Positions 10,079-20,541 are shown, counted from the stretch's first letter. The stretch is 64,000 nucleotides of DNA from Microbacteriaceae bacterium VKM Ac-2854 (GCA_013205085.1 JABMLH010000003.1:657154-721153); one strand, 5' to 3'. Notes: generated by a model from the sequence alone, not told the origin. Translations and numbers: made by a program.

Positions 10079-11157
10079 GACTCGTCGTTGCCGATGTCGG
10101 CAAGGCGGGCCTCTTCATCGGCCTGGATCGCGCTCTCGACGACGGCGTCGAGATTACCGTTCATCACGGAGTCGAGGTTGTACGCCTTGTACCCGGTGCG
10201 GTGGTCGGCGATGCGGTTCTCGGGGAAGTTGTACGTGCGGATGCGCTCCGAGCGGTCCATCGTGCGGATCTGGCTCTTGCGGACGGCGCTCGCCTCCGCA
10301 TCGGCCTCCTCCTGGTAGCGGGCCAGGATGCGGGCGCGCAGCACGCGCATGCCGGCCTCGCGGTTCTGCAGCTGGCTCTTCTCGTTCTGCATCGCGACGA
10401 CGATGCCGGTCGGCAGGTGCGTGATGCGCACGGCCGAGTCCGTGGTGTTCACGGACTGGCCGCCGGGACCGCTGGAACGGTAGACGTCGATCTTGAGGTC
10501 GTTCTGGTTGATCTCGACCTCCTCCGGCTCGTCCACCTCGGGGAAGACGAGCACGCCGGTGGTGGAGGTGTGGATGCGCCCTTGCGACTCGGTCGCAGGC
10601 ACGCGCTGCACCCGGTGCACACCGCCCTCGTACTTCAGGTGCGCCCAGACGCCCTGCGAGGGGTCGGTCGCGTTCGACTTGATCGCGATCTGCACGTTCT
10701 TGTAGCCGCCGAGATCGCTCTCGTCACGCTCCAGCATCTCGGTCTTCCAGCCCTTGGACTCCGCGTAATGCAGGTACATCCGCAGCAGGTCGGCCGCGAA
10801 GAGCGCGCTCTCGGCTCCGCCCTCGCCACCCTTGATCTCCATGATCACGTCGCGGCCGTCATCCGGATCGCGCGGGATCAGCAGTCGGCGCAGCTTCTCC
10901 TGCGCGACGCGCAGACCCTCCTCGAGCTCCGGAACCTCCTCGGCGAAGGCGTCGTCCTCCTTCGCCAGTTCGCGCGCGGCGTCGAGGTCCTCCCCCGCCT
11001 GCAGCCAGGCGGAATGGGCGGCCTTGATCTTGCTCAGCTCGGCGTAGCGACGGTTGACCTTCTTGGCGCGCGCCGGATCGGCGTGCAGGGCCGGGTCGGA
11101 GAGCTGCGTCTGCAGTTCCTCGTGCTCGGCCAGCAGGACGCTGACGGATTCGAACAT
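10075..11157 (-). CDS. prfA: Peptide chain release factor 1
   Basis: This 360-residue class I release factor has the codon-recognition PAT motif (VPATESQGR), which marks RF1 (UAA/UAG) rather than RF2. The peptidyl-hydrolysis motif [15 protein letters not shown] is also present. Length and motifs are normal. It starts at ATG 11157 and its stop overlaps prmC by four bases. It is separated from rho by a strong hairpin at 11213-11253, so prfA-prmC probably has its own promoter or depends on read-through. Confidence 0.98.
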   Translation of the reverse strand: MFESVSVLLAEHEELQTQLSDPALHADPARAKKVNRRYAELSKIKAAHSAWLQAGEDLDAARELAKEDDAFAEEVPELEEGLRVAQEKLRRLLIPRDPDDGRDVIMEIKGGEGGAESALFAADLLRMYLHYAESKGWKTEMLERDESDLGGYKNVQIAIKSNATDPSQGVWAHLKYEGGVHRVQRVPATESQGRIHTSTTGVLVFPEVDEPEEVEINQNDLKIDVYRSSGPGGQSVNTTDSAVRITHLPTGIVVAMQNEKSQLQNREAGMRVLRARILARYQEEADAEASAVRKSQIRTMDRSERIRTYNFPENRIADHRTGYKAYNLDSVMNGNLDAVVESAIQADEEARLADIGNDES

Positions 11158-11212
11158 CTCGGGACTCGTTTCTTCTGGTGCTGGATCTTCTGGTGCTGTT
11201 GGGGAACGACAA

Positions 11213-11253
11213 ACGTCCGCGGCCTCCCGGATGCTCCGGAAGGCCGCGGACGT
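11213..11253 (-). terminator. Strong inverted repeat between rho and prfA
   Basis: ACGTCCGCGGCCT (11213-11225) is the exact complement of 11241-11253. The loop contains a second CCGG/CCGG pairing. It lies directly after the rho stop on the reverse strand. No clear U-tract follows, so it may be a factor-assisted terminator or a processing hairpin. Confidence 0.7.
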
Positions 11254-11260
11254 GGCGTCG

Positions 11261-13654
11261 CTAGTGGTGGTTGGTCGCGGTGGTCGGACCGACCTGCGAC
11301 TTGGAGACCTGCATCAGGAACTCGACGTTCGAGGAGGTCTCCTTGAGGCGGCCGAGGATGATCTCCAGCGCCTGCTGCTGGTCGAGGCCGGCGAGGGCGC
11401 GACGCAGCTTCCAGGTGATCTTGACCTCGTCGGGGCTGAGCAGCATCTCCTCGCGGCGGGTGCCGGAGGCGTTCACGTCGACGGCGGGGAAGATCCGCTT
11501 GTCGGCGAGGTGACGCGAGAGGCGCAGCTCCATGTTGCCGGTGCCCTTGAACTCCTCGAAGATGACCTCGTCCATCTTCGAACCGGTCTCCACCAGCGCC
11601 GAGGCGATGATGGTGAGCGAGCCACCGTTCTCGATGTTGCGCGCGGCGCCGAAGAACTTCTTCGGCGGGTACAGCGCGGAGGCGTCGACGCCACCCGAGA
11701 GCACCTTGCCGGAGGCCGGCGCGGTGACGTTGTACGCGCGGCCGAGGCGGGTGATCGAGTCGAGCAACACAACGACGTCATGGCCCAGCTCGACGAGGCG
11801 CTTCGCGCGCTCGATCGCCAGCTCGGCGACCGTGGTGTGGTCCTCCGCCGGCCGGTCGAACGTGGAGGCGATGACCTCGCCGCGCACGGTGCGCTGCATG
11901 TCGGTGACCTCTTCGGGCCGCTCGTCCACGAGCACGACCATGAGGTGCACCTCGGGGTTGTTCTGCACGATCGCGTTGGCGATCTGCTGCATCACGATCG
12001 TCTTACCGGCCTTCGGCGGCGCGACGATCAGGCCGCGCTGGCCCTTGCCGATCGGGGCGACCAGGTCGATGATCCGCTGGGTCAGCTTGCCCGGCTCGGT
12101 CTCGAGGCGCAGGCGCTCGGTCGGGTACAGCGGCGTGAGCTTCTGGAACTCGACGCGCGCGGCGGCCTCCTCGACGGTCTGTCCGTTGATCGAGTCGACC
12201 TTGACGATCGCGTTGTACTTCTGGCGACCGTTCTGGTCGTTCTCGCGCGGCTGACGGATCGCTCCGACGACGGCGTCGCCCTTGCGCAGGTTGTACTTCT
12301 TCACCTGGCCGAGCGAGACGTAGACGTCGGCGACGCCCGGCAGGTAACCGGCGGTGCGCACGAACGCGTAGTTGTCGAGCACGTCGAGGATGCCCGCGAC
12401 CGGGATGAGGACGTCGTCCTCGGTGATCTCGGGCTCGAACTCGTCGTTGCCGGTACCGCGGCGCTTACGGTCGCGGTAGCGGCCGCGACGGCCGTCCTCG
12501 CCGAGCTCGTTCTGCTGCGACTGCGGGCCCTGGTTGTTCTGGGCGCCCTGGCCGTTCTGGTTGTTCTGACCGTTCTGGTTGTTCTGGCGCTGCGGTGCCT
12601 GCTGAGCCGGCTGGCTCTGGGCGGGCTGCTGCGCCTCGTTCTGCGCGGAGTCGCCCTGCTGACGGTCGCCCTGCTGACGATCCTCGTTGCGGTTGCGGCC
12701 ACGGCCACGACGGTTGCGACCCTGACGCGGCTGGTTCTGCTGCTCGCCGGAGTCGCCCTGCCCGTTCGACTCGTCGTCGCGGTCGGTCTCGACGTCTTCA
12801 CTCTGGTCAGCGTCGTTCTGGGCGGCGTCGTTCTGGGTGCCGTCGTTCTGAGTGCCGTCGTTCTGCACGGCATCGTTCTGGGTGGAGTCGTTCTGGGTGG
12901 CGGCGTTACCGCCGCGGCGACGACGACCGCGACGGTCGCGGGGTGCGCGCTCATCGAAGGACGGCGCGGACTGCTCGCTGTCGGCCTCGACCGTGCCGGA
13001 TGCTTCGACGTCGGCTTCCGCGGTTTCGGCGACCGGGGCCTGCTGCGCGTCGGACTCGACGGAGGGAGCCTCGGTGGCGGGGGTGTCGGCGACGGGAGAC
13101 TCAGCGACAGCAGCCTCGGCCTCGGCCGGGGACTCGACGACAGCGGGCTCGACGGCCGGGGTCTCGGTCGCGGGCGCCGCGACGTCCGGCACCAGCGCGG
13201 TTCCGGATCCGCCGGTGACGTTGACGTGGCCGCCGGCCGAGACGGTGCTGGTGGTGGCGCGGCGGGAGGCGCGACGGCGCGGGGCGGCGGGCGGTGCCGT
13301 CGGCAGCCCGAGCTCGAGCTGAGCGAGGGCGTCCGCAGCGGGGACGACGACAGGGGCCTCGGCCGCGGTGGCGGCGGGCTCCTCGACGGAGGTCTCTGCC
13401 GCCGCCGGGATCTCGACGACGAGATCCTCGGAGACGGGCTGCTCGGCGGCGGGCGCTGCGGCCTCGGGCGCTGCGGCCTCGGCCGACGCGCCGGCGCGCA
13501 GCTCGGAGATCGCGGCGACCAGTTCGCCCTTGCGGAGCTTGGAGGCACCGCCGAGGCCGAGGCTCGTGGCGAGCGCCTGCAGTTCGGCGACGCGGAGGGC
13601 CGAGAGATCGGCGCTCACGTCGACGGTGGCGCCATGGATGTTGGTATCGGTCAC
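11261..13654 (-). CDS. rho: Transcription termination factor Rho with long disordered insertion
   Basis: This 797-residue Rho is roughly twice the length of the E. coli protein. Residues about 10-50 form the Rho_N/SAP-like domain ([14 protein letters not shown]). Residues about 60-250 are alanine/glutamate/proline-rich. Residues about 250-385 are a disordered Asn/Gln/Arg-rich tract including six QND repeats and RGRGRNRN blocks. The cold-shock RNA-binding domain follows near 410-475, then the RecA-type ATPase with Walker A PPKAGKT near 545 and Walker B VVVLLDSI near 628. The hexameric helicase terminates untranslated transcripts. The start is GTG 13654 with GGAAGGAA about 11 bases upstream. 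A terminator-like hairpin follows. Confidence 0.97.
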   Translation of the reverse strand: MTDTNIHGATVDVSADLSALRVAELQALATSLGLGGASKLRKGELVAAISELRAGASAEAAAPEAAAPAAEQPVSEDLVVEIPAAAETSVEEPAATAAEAPVVVPAADALAQLELGLPTAPPAAPRRRASRRATTSTVSAGGHVNVTGGSGTALVPDVAAPATETPAVEPAVVESPAEAEAAVAESPVADTPATEAPSVESDAQQAPVAETAEADVEASGTVEADSEQSAPSFDERAPRDRRGRRRRGGNAATQNDSTQNDAVQNDGTQNDGTQNDAAQNDADQSEDVETDRDDESNGQGDSGEQQNQPRQGRNRRGRGRNRNEDRQQGDRQQGDSAQNEAQQPAQSQPAQQAPQRQNNQNGQNNQNGQGAQNNQGPQSQQNELGEDGRRGRYRDRKRRGTGNDEFEPEITEDDVLIPVAGILDVLDNYAFVRTAGYLPGVADVYVSLGQVKKYNLRKGDAVVGAIRQPRENDQNGRQKYNAIVKVDSINGQTVEEAAARVEFQKLTPLYPTERLRLETEPGKLTQRIIDLVAPIGKGQRGLIVAPPKAGKTIVMQQIANAIVQNNPEVHLMVVLVDERPEEVTDMQRTVRGEVIASTFDRPAEDHTTVAELAIERAKRLVELGHDVVVLLDSITRLGRAYNVTAPASGKVLSGGVDASALYPPKKFFGAARNIENGGSLTIIASALVETGSKMDEVIFEEFKGTGNMELRLSRHLADKRIFPAVDVNASGTRREEMLLSPDEVKITWKLRRALAGLDQQQALEIILGRLKETSSNVEFLMQVSKSQVGPTTATNHH
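12811..12900. repeat. 15-bp tandem repeat inside rho encoding QND units
   Basis: The unit GTCGTTCTG plus six variable bases recurs six times at exact 15-bp spacing. On the reverse strand it encodes five-residue units beginning Q-N-D. It is a within-gene coding minisatellite, a likely site of length variation. Confidence 0.9.
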
Positions 13655-14083
13655 GTGAAGTGGGTTCCTTCCCCCCGGGAGCGACCGCTCACCGGGAGAG
13701 CACATCGACCGTGCGGTGCCATCGCGAGTTCTGATCCACGCGATGCTACGAGCCGCGCATGCCGAAGGGTTTCGAGCACGTACGGCCGGCGCCACCTGCA
13801 GAAAGACGAGCAGGGGCGTTCACACGATGTGATGGCTGTGGTTATCGGGACGATCCGTCGGACAGATTCCGCTCGTTACGCGGTTCCTTCGGATGCACGC
13901 TCACCCTATCACTGTCGCGGATCAGACCGCGTATCCTCCGCCGGTTGTGCGCGTCGCGTCGGCTGGGGCCAGCGCATTGCGAGTCGACGGTCGAGTCGCC
14001 TGGCGCGCATAGCTTCGAATTTTGGCGCGTATCCGACGGCCCTGCGCTTGTTCTACTCGAAGATAGATGCGAGCATTGTTCGT
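13655..14083. other. Intergenic region between rho and the HNH gene
   Basis: This 429-bp stretch lies between two divergent genes. It must contain the rho promoter on the reverse strand and probably that of the HNH gene on the forward strand. I see no convincing coding frame, tRNA or strong repeat. Several open frames cross it, but they are antisense extensions of neighbouring genes. Confidence 0.5.
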
Positions 14084-15583
14084 ATGGAACCTCTCATCGA
14101 CACGATCTGGCGGATCGCGAGCACCCAGCTCAACACCCCGCTCCCGGCAGGCGCCGCATCGCTTCCCGGGCTGGGCGATGAAGATGCGCTGCGGTTGGTG
14201 GAGGTGTTCGGGGCGATCGGGAAGGCGCACGGGGTCGCGTCCGCCGCGGTGTGTGCGGAGATCGCGCGGCGGTCGATGCCGGAGTTGGGGGCGGAGTCGT
14301 TGGCGAAGCGGGCCGGCGCGAAGGATGCGGTCGAGCTGATCGCGGGGATGACCGGGGCGTCCAAGCGGGAGACGGCCGGAGCGATCGAGGTCGGGACGCT
14401 GCTGGCGGTTACTCCGACCGGGCCGGCCTCTGCGGATCCGTTGGGCGAGGCCTGCCGCGGGGGCGCGTTCTGCGCGTGCGCGTCGGGATGGAACGCCGCG
14501 ATCTCCCGGTTCGTGGAAGCCGGGCTGCTGTCCGCCGCGGGTGCCGCAGCGATCATCCGTGGAATCGGGGCGCCCACCCGGGACGTCACCGGGCACGCGC
14601 TCGCCGGGGCGATCCGCGACCTGCTCATTCAGGTCCGCGACCGCGGGGCGATAACGCCGGAGGTGCTGGCCAAGGAGTCGAAGTACCGCCGCGACGGACT
14701 CGACCGCACGCTCGTGCTCTCGCGTGAGCGGCTCGCTGTGTCCCGCCGCGCCATCACGATCGGTCCTGTCGAGGACGGGATGCACCGCGTATCCGGGTTC
14801 CTGACCGCGGACGTGGCGGAGAACCTGCGCACCCTCTGCGACGGCGTCGTCGCCGCATCGCTGCGCCAGCCGCGGTTCACGGACGGCGACACCGCCACGG
14901 AGGATGCGCCGACGGTGCCGCAGCTGTGGCACGACGCGCTCGGTGCCGCCCTCCGCATCGCCGTCACCACCGACAAGAACGCCCTCCCCCGGCAGGGCGC
15001 ACCCGTCGCGGTCATCATCCGCGCCACCGAACTCCACCCCGCCGACACCTCCGGAGCCACCCTGGACGAGGAGGACTTCGACCGGCTCGACGACACCGCG
15101 GCGGACGCCGCCGACGATGGACTCGGGGTGCTGGGCACCTCCCGCAACGTGGTCTCCGCCGCGTTCGTCCGCTCCACCGCCTGCGCCGACGGCATCGCAC
15201 CCGTGACGATGACCGACGACGGGATTGTGCTCAACCTCGGGCGTACGCAGCGGCTGTTCTCGAAGAAGCAGCGCATCGCACTCGTCACCCGCGACGGCGG
15301 CTGCCGCTGGACGGGTTGCGACCGGCCGGCATCGTGGTGCGACGCGCACCACCTCAATGAGTGGCAGCGCGACGGCGGCAACACCGACGTGCCCGACGGG
15401 ATCCTGCTCTGCCGAGCCCACCACCTGCTGCTGCACAACCAGCACTGGCGAATCACCCGGAAAGGCTCCCGGTACTACCTGTACCGGCCCAGAGAAACCG
15501 ACCCAGGAAGGAGGATCACCGAACTACCGGGGAAGAACCCGTTGCACGGCTCCATCCCGCAACGCGACAGACCCACGGGCTGA
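14084..15583 (+). CDS. DUF222 / HNH endonuclease domain protein (13E12-repeat type)
   Basis: This 499-residue protein has an N-terminal DUF222 region (about 20-330) and a C-terminal HNH nuclease domain. The latter shows CRWTGCDRPASWCDAHHLNEW followed by LLCRAHHLLLHNQHW. The Cys/Cys pair plus paired histidines is the expected zinc and catalytic arrangement. These genes occur as dispersed multicopy families in actinobacteria and are thought to be mobile or selfish; a cellular role is not established. The start is ATG 14084. The same frame extends far upstream, but only as antisense to rho. It sits between rho and thrB and breaks an otherwise conserved neighbourhood, which supports insertion. 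Confidence 0.9.
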   Translation: MEPLIDTIWRIASTQLNTPLPAGAASLPGLGDEDALRLVEVFGAIGKAHGVASAAVCAEIARRSMPELGAESLAKRAGAKDAVELIAGMTGASKRETAGAIEVGTLLAVTPTGPASADPLGEACRGGAFCACASGWNAAISRFVEAGLLSAAGAAAIIRGIGAPTRDVTGHALAGAIRDLLIQVRDRGAITPEVLAKESKYRRDGLDRTLVLSRERLAVSRRAITIGPVEDGMHRVSGFLTADVAENLRTLCDGVVAASLRQPRFTDGDTATEDAPTVPQLWHDALGAALRIAVTTDKNALPRQGAPVAVIIRATELHPADTSGATLDEEDFDRLDDTAADAADDGLGVLGTSRNVVSAAFVRSTACADGIAPVTMTDDGIVLNLGRTQRLFSKKQRIALVTRDGGCRWTGCDRPASWCDAHHLNEWQRDGGNTDVPDGILLCRAHHLLLHNQHWRITRKGSRYYLYRPRETDPGRRITELPGKNPLHGSIPQRDRPTG

Positions 15584-15787
15584 CCAGCCACTCCGGTCCC
15601 GCTCATCCCGAGCCCGCACCTTGACAACTCCACAGCGTGATCCGTCGACACCATCGTGCCCGACTTCCCCCGCGCAGCGACCGGGCAGATTCTCCGGTTC
15701 GACGACCGAAGCCATGGCCGCCGCCGTTCGCCGAGCCCGCCGAACCGTCCCGGAGCAGGATCGGTCCGGCAGGACCGGGCGATGAGG

Positions 15788-16714
15788 TCAGACCGGCGTG
15801 ACCGTCGCGCCCTTGAAGTCGACGGCGAGCATGTGCGCGTGCCACGGGCTCGGAGCCTGAGCGTCCACCAGCTCGGCGGCGGCGAGGCGCTGCGCCGGGT
15901 CGCTGCAGAGCACGAGAACGGAGGGGCCGGCGCCGGAGACGACGGCGGCGTATCCGTGCTCGCGCAGCAGTGCGATCAGTCCGGACGTCTCGGGCATGGC
16001 CTCGGCACGGTAGTTCTGGTGCAGCCTGTCCTCGGTCGCGGCGAACAGCAGCTCGGGGCTCTGAATCAGCGCGGCGATCAGCAGGGCCGAGCGGGACACG
16101 TTGAAGACGGCGTCCTCGTGCGGCACGTTCTGGGGCTGCAGGGCGCGTGCGAGCTCGGTCGACATGGTGCGCTCCGGCACGAACACCAGCGGCGAGACGC
16201 CGCGGTGCACCATCAGCTTCTTGTACAACGGCTTCTGCTTGTCCACCCAGGCGATGGTGAGTCCACCGAACAGGGCGGGCGCGACGTTGTCCGGGTGCCC
16301 CTCCATCTCGGTGGCGATACGAAGCAGGTCGTCGGCATCGAGCTCGACGATGCCCTCGAGCAGGCCAGCCGCCGCCATGATCCCGGAGACGATGGCGGCA
16401 CCGGAGGAGCCCATGCCGCGTCCGTGCGGGATCGAGTTGGTCGCCACCAGGGACAGACCGGGAAGCTCCTGCTTCTGGTCTGCGAAGGTGTAGGCAATGG
16501 CCCGGACGACGAGGTTGCGCTCGTCCGTCGGCACCTCGCCGGCGCCGACGCCGTTCACCTCGACGACGGCACCGGTGCCCTCCACGGCGGTGACCTCGAG
16601 CTCGTCGTAGTAGGCGAGCGCGAGGCCGAGGGTGTCGAAGCCGGGGCCGAGGTTCGCCGAGGTGGCGGGCACCTTGACGTGTACCCGCCGCCCGACCGGG
16701 ACGGCCGAGGTCAT
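15788..16714 (-). CDS. thrB: Homoserine kinase
   Basis: This 308-residue GHMP kinase has the N-terminal VKVPATSANLGPGFDTLGLAL block and the phosphate-binding loop IPHGRGMGSSGAAIV. It also has a C-terminal SGAGPSVLVL motif. It makes O-phosphohomoserine for ThrC. ATG 16714 overlaps the thrC stop by four bases (ATGA), so the two are translationally coupled. It ends the reverse-strand lysA-hom-thrC-thrB run and is convergent with the HNH gene; the 200-bp gap shows a small hairpin (15762-15777) without a U-tract. Confidence 0.97.
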   Translation of the reverse strand: MTSAVPVGRRVHVKVPATSANLGPGFDTLGLALAYYDELEVTAVEGTGAVVEVNGVGAGEVPTDERNLVVRAIAYTFADQKQELPGLSLVATNSIPHGRGMGSSGAAIVSGIMAAAGLLEGIVELDADDLLRIATEMEGHPDNVAPALFGGLTIAWVDKQKPLYKKLMVHRGVSPLVFVPERTMSTELARALQPQNVPHEDAVFNVSRSALLIAALIQSPELLFAATEDRLHQNYRAEAMPETSGLIALLREHGYAAVVSGAGPSVLVLCSDPAQRLAAAELVDAQAPSPWHAHMLAVDFKGATVTPV

Positions 16715-17787
16715 GCGGAGGCCAGGCCCAGCACGCCCGCGATCGCGGTGGTGTCGACGGGGACGACGGTGGGCTGCACGTCGACGCCGTCCTTGCCGCG
16801 CAGGGCCCACTGCGGGTCCTTCAAGCCGTGACCGGTGACGGTGAGCACCACGGTGGCGCCGGCGGGGATCTCGCCAGCGTCGGCGCGCTCGAGCAGGCCG
16901 GCGACGCTGATCGCGGAGGCGGGCTCGACGAAGATGCCGACCTCGGCGGAGAGGATGCGGTGCGCTTCGAGGATCTTCTCGTCGCTGATCGCGCCGAAGT
17001 AGCCGTCGCTGACGGCGCGCGCGTTCAGGGCGAGCTCCCACGAGGCGGGGTTGCCGATCCGAATGGCGGACGCGATGGTCTCGGGGTGACGCACGATCGC
17101 GCCGTCCACGATGGGGGCCGAACCGGCGGCCTGGAACCCGAACATCCGCGGCAGCTTCGTGGTCGCGCCACGCTCCAACTCCTCGGAGTAGCCGCGGAAG
17201 TAGGCGGTGTAGTTGCCGGCGTTGCCGACGGGCACGATGTGGAAGTCGGGCGCATCCTCCAGCACCTCGACGACCTCGAACGCGGCCGTCTTCTGGCCCT
17301 CGATGCGGTCGGGGTTCACGGAGTTGACCAGGTGCACCGGGTAGTTCTTGGCGAGGTCGCGCGCGATGTCGAGGCAGTCGTCGAAATTACCCTGCACCTG
17401 CAGCAGCTGGGCGTTGTGCGCGATGGCCTGGCTGAGCTTGCCCATGGCGATCTTGCCCTCGGGCACGAGCACGGCGGCGGTGATGCCGGCATGGGTCGCG
17501 TACGCCGCGGCGGAGGCCGAGGTGTTGCCGGTGGAGGCGCAGATGACGGCCTTGGCGCCGTGCTCGACGGCCTTCGAGATCGCCATGGTCATGCCGCGGT
17601 CCTTGAAGGAGCCGGTGGGGTTCATGCCCTCGAACTTGACCCAGACCTTCGCACCCGTGCGGGCCGAGAGAGCCGCGGCCGGGATGAGCGGCGTGCCGCC
17701 CTCACCGAGCGTGATGACCGGGGTCGCCTCGGTCACATCGAGGCGGTCTGCGTACTCGTGCAGGACTCCGCGCCACTGCTTGGCCAT
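16711..17787 (-). CDS. thrC: Threonine synthase
   Basis: This 358-residue PLP enzyme has the lysine motif NPTGSFKDRGMTMA and the phosphate-binding loop PVGNAGNYTAYF. It converts O-phosphohomoserine to threonine. ATG 17787 has AAGGAG correctly spaced upstream and begins one base after the hom stop. The longer frame to 17802 lies inside hom and is not needed. Its stop overlaps thrB by four bases. Confidence 0.97.
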   Translation of the reverse strand: MAKQWRGVLHEYADRLDVTEATPVITLGEGGTPLIPAAALSARTGAKVWVKFEGMNPTGSFKDRGMTMAISKAVEHGAKAVICASTGNTSASAAAYATHAGITAAVLVPEGKIAMGKLSQAIAHNAQLLQVQGNFDDCLDIARDLAKNYPVHLVNSVNPDRIEGQKTAAFEVVEVLEDAPDFHIVPVGNAGNYTAYFRGYSEELERGATTKLPRMFGFQAAGSAPIVDGAIVRHPETIASAIRIGNPASWELALNARAVSDGYFGAISDEKILEAHRILSAEVGIFVEPASAISVAGLLERADAGEIPAGATVVLTVTGHGLKDPQWALRGKDGVDVQPTVVPVDTTAIAGVLGLASA

Positions 17788-17788
17788 C

Positions 17789-19135
17789 TCAGGCTCCTTC
17801 AACTCGTAGAACTGATGTCACAGCGCTGACGGCCTCGTTCGAGGCGAGCGCGTGGACCGTGGACGCGAGGTCGGACTCTGCCGCCTCGTGCGTGCCGATG
17901 ACCAGGGTAGCGGTCGGCGCGGGGGCCACCTGACCCGTGGTGGACTCGGGGAGCAACGCGGGTGCCGGCGGGGTCTGCACCAAAGTCTCGACCGAGACGC
18001 CGTGCTCGGCGAAGACCGTCGCGATCTGGGCCAGCACACCCGGCTTGTCGGCGACCTCGAGGGTGACCTGATAGCGGGTGGTGACATGGGCGATGGGCAA
18101 CACGGTCAGGCCGGAACCGGTGCTGGTCACGAGTCCGGGCCCCCCGACCACGTGACGGCGAGCGGCCGAGACGACGTCGCCGAGCACGGCGGACGCGGTC
18201 TCGACTCCGCCGGCGCCGGCGCCGTAGAACATCAGGCTGCCGGCGGCCTCGGCCTCGACGAACACGGCGTTGTTCGCGCCGTGCACGGCGGCGAGCGGGT
18301 GCGTGCGGCTGACGAGGGCGGGATAGACCCGGGCGGAGATGCCCTCCTCCCCCGTCTTCGCGTCGACGAGGCGCTCGCAGATGGCGAGCAGCTTCACGAC
18401 GTACCCGGCGGCGCGCGCCTGGTCGACCTGCTCCTTCGTCACGCCGGTGATGCCCTCGCGGTGCACCAGCTCGACGGGAACGTCGGTGTGGAAGGCGAGT
18501 CGGGCGAGGATCGCGGCCTTCTGCGCGGCGTCGTAGCCTTCGATGTCGGCGGTCGGATCGGCCTCGGCGTAGCCGAGCTCGGTCGCGAGGGCGAGCGCGT
18601 CCTCGAGGGTGGCGTGCTCGGTGTCCATCCGGTCGAGGATGAAGTTGGTGGTGCCGTTGACGATGCCGAGGATCCGCTTGACCCTGTCCCCCGCGAGGCT
18701 GTCGCGGAGCGGCCGGATGATCGGGATCGCCCCGCCGACGGCCGCCTCATAGTTCAGCTGCGCCCCGACCTGGTCGGCGGCCTCGAAGAGTTCGGGCCCG
18801 TGGGCGGCGAGCAGTGCCTTGTTCGCGGTGATCACGTCGGCGCCGGAGGAGATCGCCTGCAGGATGTAGCTGCGGGCGGGCTCGATGCCGCCCATCAGCT
18901 CGACCACGATGTCGGCGCCGAGGATGAGCGCCTCGGCGTCGGTGGTCAGGTACTCCCGGGGGATGTCGACGGTGCGGGGCGCATCGAGGTCGCGCACGGC
19001 GATGCCGGCGAGTTCGAGGGGGGCGCCGACGCGCTGGGCGAGTTCGTCGCCGTGGTCCAGGAGGAGGCGGGCCACCTGGGCGCCGACGGAGCCGGCTCCC
19101 AGCAGGGCGACGCGGAGGCTGCGGTACTCGATCAC
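17789..19135 (-). CDS. hom: Homoserine dehydrogenase
   Basis: This 448-residue NAD(P)-dependent enzyme has the Rossmann motif VALLGAGSVGAQVARLL and the catalytic segment GYAEADPTADIEGYDAAQKAAILARLAF. A C-terminal ACT domain (residues about 350-448, YQVTLEVADKPGVLAQIATVF) implies feedback control, classically by threonine. GTG 19135 overlaps the lysA stop by four bases. It reduces aspartate semialdehyde to homoserine, feeding thrB and thrC just downstream. Confidence 0.97.
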   Translation of the reverse strand: MIEYRSLRVALLGAGSVGAQVARLLLDHGDELAQRVGAPLELAGIAVRDLDAPRTVDIPREYLTTDAEALILGADIVVELMGGIEPARSYILQAISSGADVITANKALLAAHGPELFEAADQVGAQLNYEAAVGGAIPIIRPLRDSLAGDRVKRILGIVNGTTNFILDRMDTEHATLEDALALATELGYAEADPTADIEGYDAAQKAAILARLAFHTDVPVELVHREGITGVTKEQVDQARAAGYVVKLLAICERLVDAKTGEEGISARVYPALVSRTHPLAAVHGANNAVFVEAEAAGSLMFYGAGAGGVETASAVLGDVVSAARRHVVGGPGLVTSTGSGLTVLPIAHVTTRYQVTLEVADKPGVLAQIATVFAEHGVSVETLVQTPPAPALLPESTTGQVAPAPTATLVIGTHEAAESDLASTVHALASNEAVSAVTSVLRVEGA

Positions 19136-20541
19136 AAGCCGGCCTTTCGGGTGATGCCGGCATCGCGGCGGAGGAGGTCGTCTTCGGTCTCGCCGCGCAC
19201 GATGACGCGGGCCCGCCCATCGCGTACGGCGACGACGGCAGGGCGACCGAGGTAGTTGTAGTTGCTCGACAGCGACCAGCAGTAGGCGCCGGTCGCAGGC
19301 ACGGCGAGCAGGTCGCCGGGGGCCACGTCGCCGGGCAGGTAGTCGTTGTAGACGACGATGTCACCGGACTCGCAGTGCTTGCCGGCGATGCGCACGAGGG
19401 CGGCGGCAGCGTCGGATGAGCGGTTGGCGATCCGGACGGTGTAGTCGGCCTGGTACAGGGCGGGGCGGGCGTTGTCACTCATCCCGCCGTCAACGCTGAC
19501 GTAGCGGCGCACGGCGGTGTCGCCGTCGGGGCCGACGATCACGTCCTTGATCGTGCCGACCTCGTACAGGGTGAGCCCCGCGGTGCCGATGATCGAGCGC
19601 CCGGGCTCGATCGCGATCTTCGGCAGCGGGATGCCCCGGGCGGCGCACTGCGCTGCGACGACGTCGGCGATGCTGGCGGCGATCTCGTCGATCGGGGTGG
19701 GGTCATCGACGCTGGTGTAGGCGATACCGAAGCCGCCGCCGAGGTTGAGCTCGGGCACCTCGCCGCCCGCGAGCAATCCGGCATGCACGTCGAGCAGTCG
19801 GGAGGCGGACTCGGCGAAGCCGCCCGCGCCGAAGATCTGCGAGCCGATGTGGCAGTGCAGCCCGAGGAAACGCAGGGAGGCATGGGCACGGATCCGCTCG
19901 ACCGCGTCCGGGCAGGCCGCGAGGGAGAGGCCGAACTTCTGGTCCTCGTGCGCGGTAGCGAGGAACTCGTGGGTGTGCGCGTGCACTCCGCTGTTCACGC
20001 GCAACCGCACGTTCTGCACAACACCGTTTCGTTCGGCTGCGGCGGCGACGCGGTCGATCTCGATCAGGCTGTCGATCACGATCGCGCCGATCCCGGCGGC
20101 GACGGTTCGCTCGATCTCGGCGAGCGACTTGTTGTTGCCGTGCAGGCCCATCTTCGCGGGCTCGACGCCGGCGGCCACGGCGACGGCGAACTCGCCGCCG
20201 CTGCAGACGTCGACGTTCAGCCCCGCCTCGGTGACCCAGCGGGCGACCTCGGTCGAGAGGAACGCCTTGCCGGCGTAGTAGACGGTGACGCTGGTGCCGA
20301 CGCGGGCGAGCTCGCGCTCGAAGGTCGAGCGGATGTGCTCGGCCCGGTCGCGCGCGTGCTGCTCGTCGACGACGTAGAGCGGCGTGCCGAACTCGGACGC
20401 GAGCGTCCGCGTATCGACGCCCGCGACACTCAACGAACCATCGGCCGTGCGCACGGCGGCGTCCGACCAGACCCCCTCGACGAGGGCGTTGGCGTCGTCG
20501 GGCAGGAGCAACCATTCGGGCGCGAGAGGATGGGCGTCCAC
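19132..20541 (-). CDS. lysA: Diaminopimelate decarboxylase
   Basis: This fold-type III PLP enzyme has the lysine motif VYYAGKAFLSTEVARW, the glycine-rich LNLGGGFGIAYT and the CESGDI cysteine motif. It decarboxylates meso-diaminopimelate to lysine. I place the start at GTG 20541 (VDAHPLAPEW, 469 residues), with a weak GTGAGG upstream; an in-frame GTG at 20580 would add 13 residues and cannot be excluded. Its stop overlaps hom. In many actinobacteria lysA follows argS directly; here rml genes and a DUF2993 gene lie between. Confidence 0.95.
   Translation of the reverse strand: MDAHPLAPEWLLLPDDANALVEGVWSDAAVRTADGSLSVAGVDTRTLASEFGTPLYVVDEQHARDRAEHIRSTFERELARVGTSVTVYYAGKAFLSTEVARWVTEAGLNVDVCSGGEFAVAVAAGVEPAKMGLHGNNKSLAEIERTVAAGIGAIVIDSLIEIDRVAAAAERNGVVQNVRLRVNSGVHAHTHEFLATAHEDQKFGLSLAACPDAVERIRAHASLRFLGLHCHIGSQIFGAGGFAESASRLLDVHAGLLAGGEVPELNLGGGFGIAYTSVDDPTPIDEIAASIADVVAAQCAARGIPLPKIAIEPGRSIIGTAGLTLYEVGTIKDVIVGPDGDTAVRRYVSVDGGMSDNARPALYQADYTVRIANRSSDAAAALVRIAGKHCESGDIVVYNDYLPGDVAPGDLLAVPATGAYCWSLSSNYNYLGRPAVVAVRDGRARVIVRGETEDDLLRRDAGITRKAGL

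Noticed and set aside
11054..14083. Forward frame extending about 1000 codons upstream of the HNH gene
   Set aside because: It is antisense to prfA and rho; the DUF222 domain and a sensible start only begin at 14084.
15762..15777. Hairpin CGGTCC/GGACCG between the HNH gene and thrB
   Set aside because: It is only a six-base stem without a U-tract in GC-rich DNA; not enough to call a terminator.
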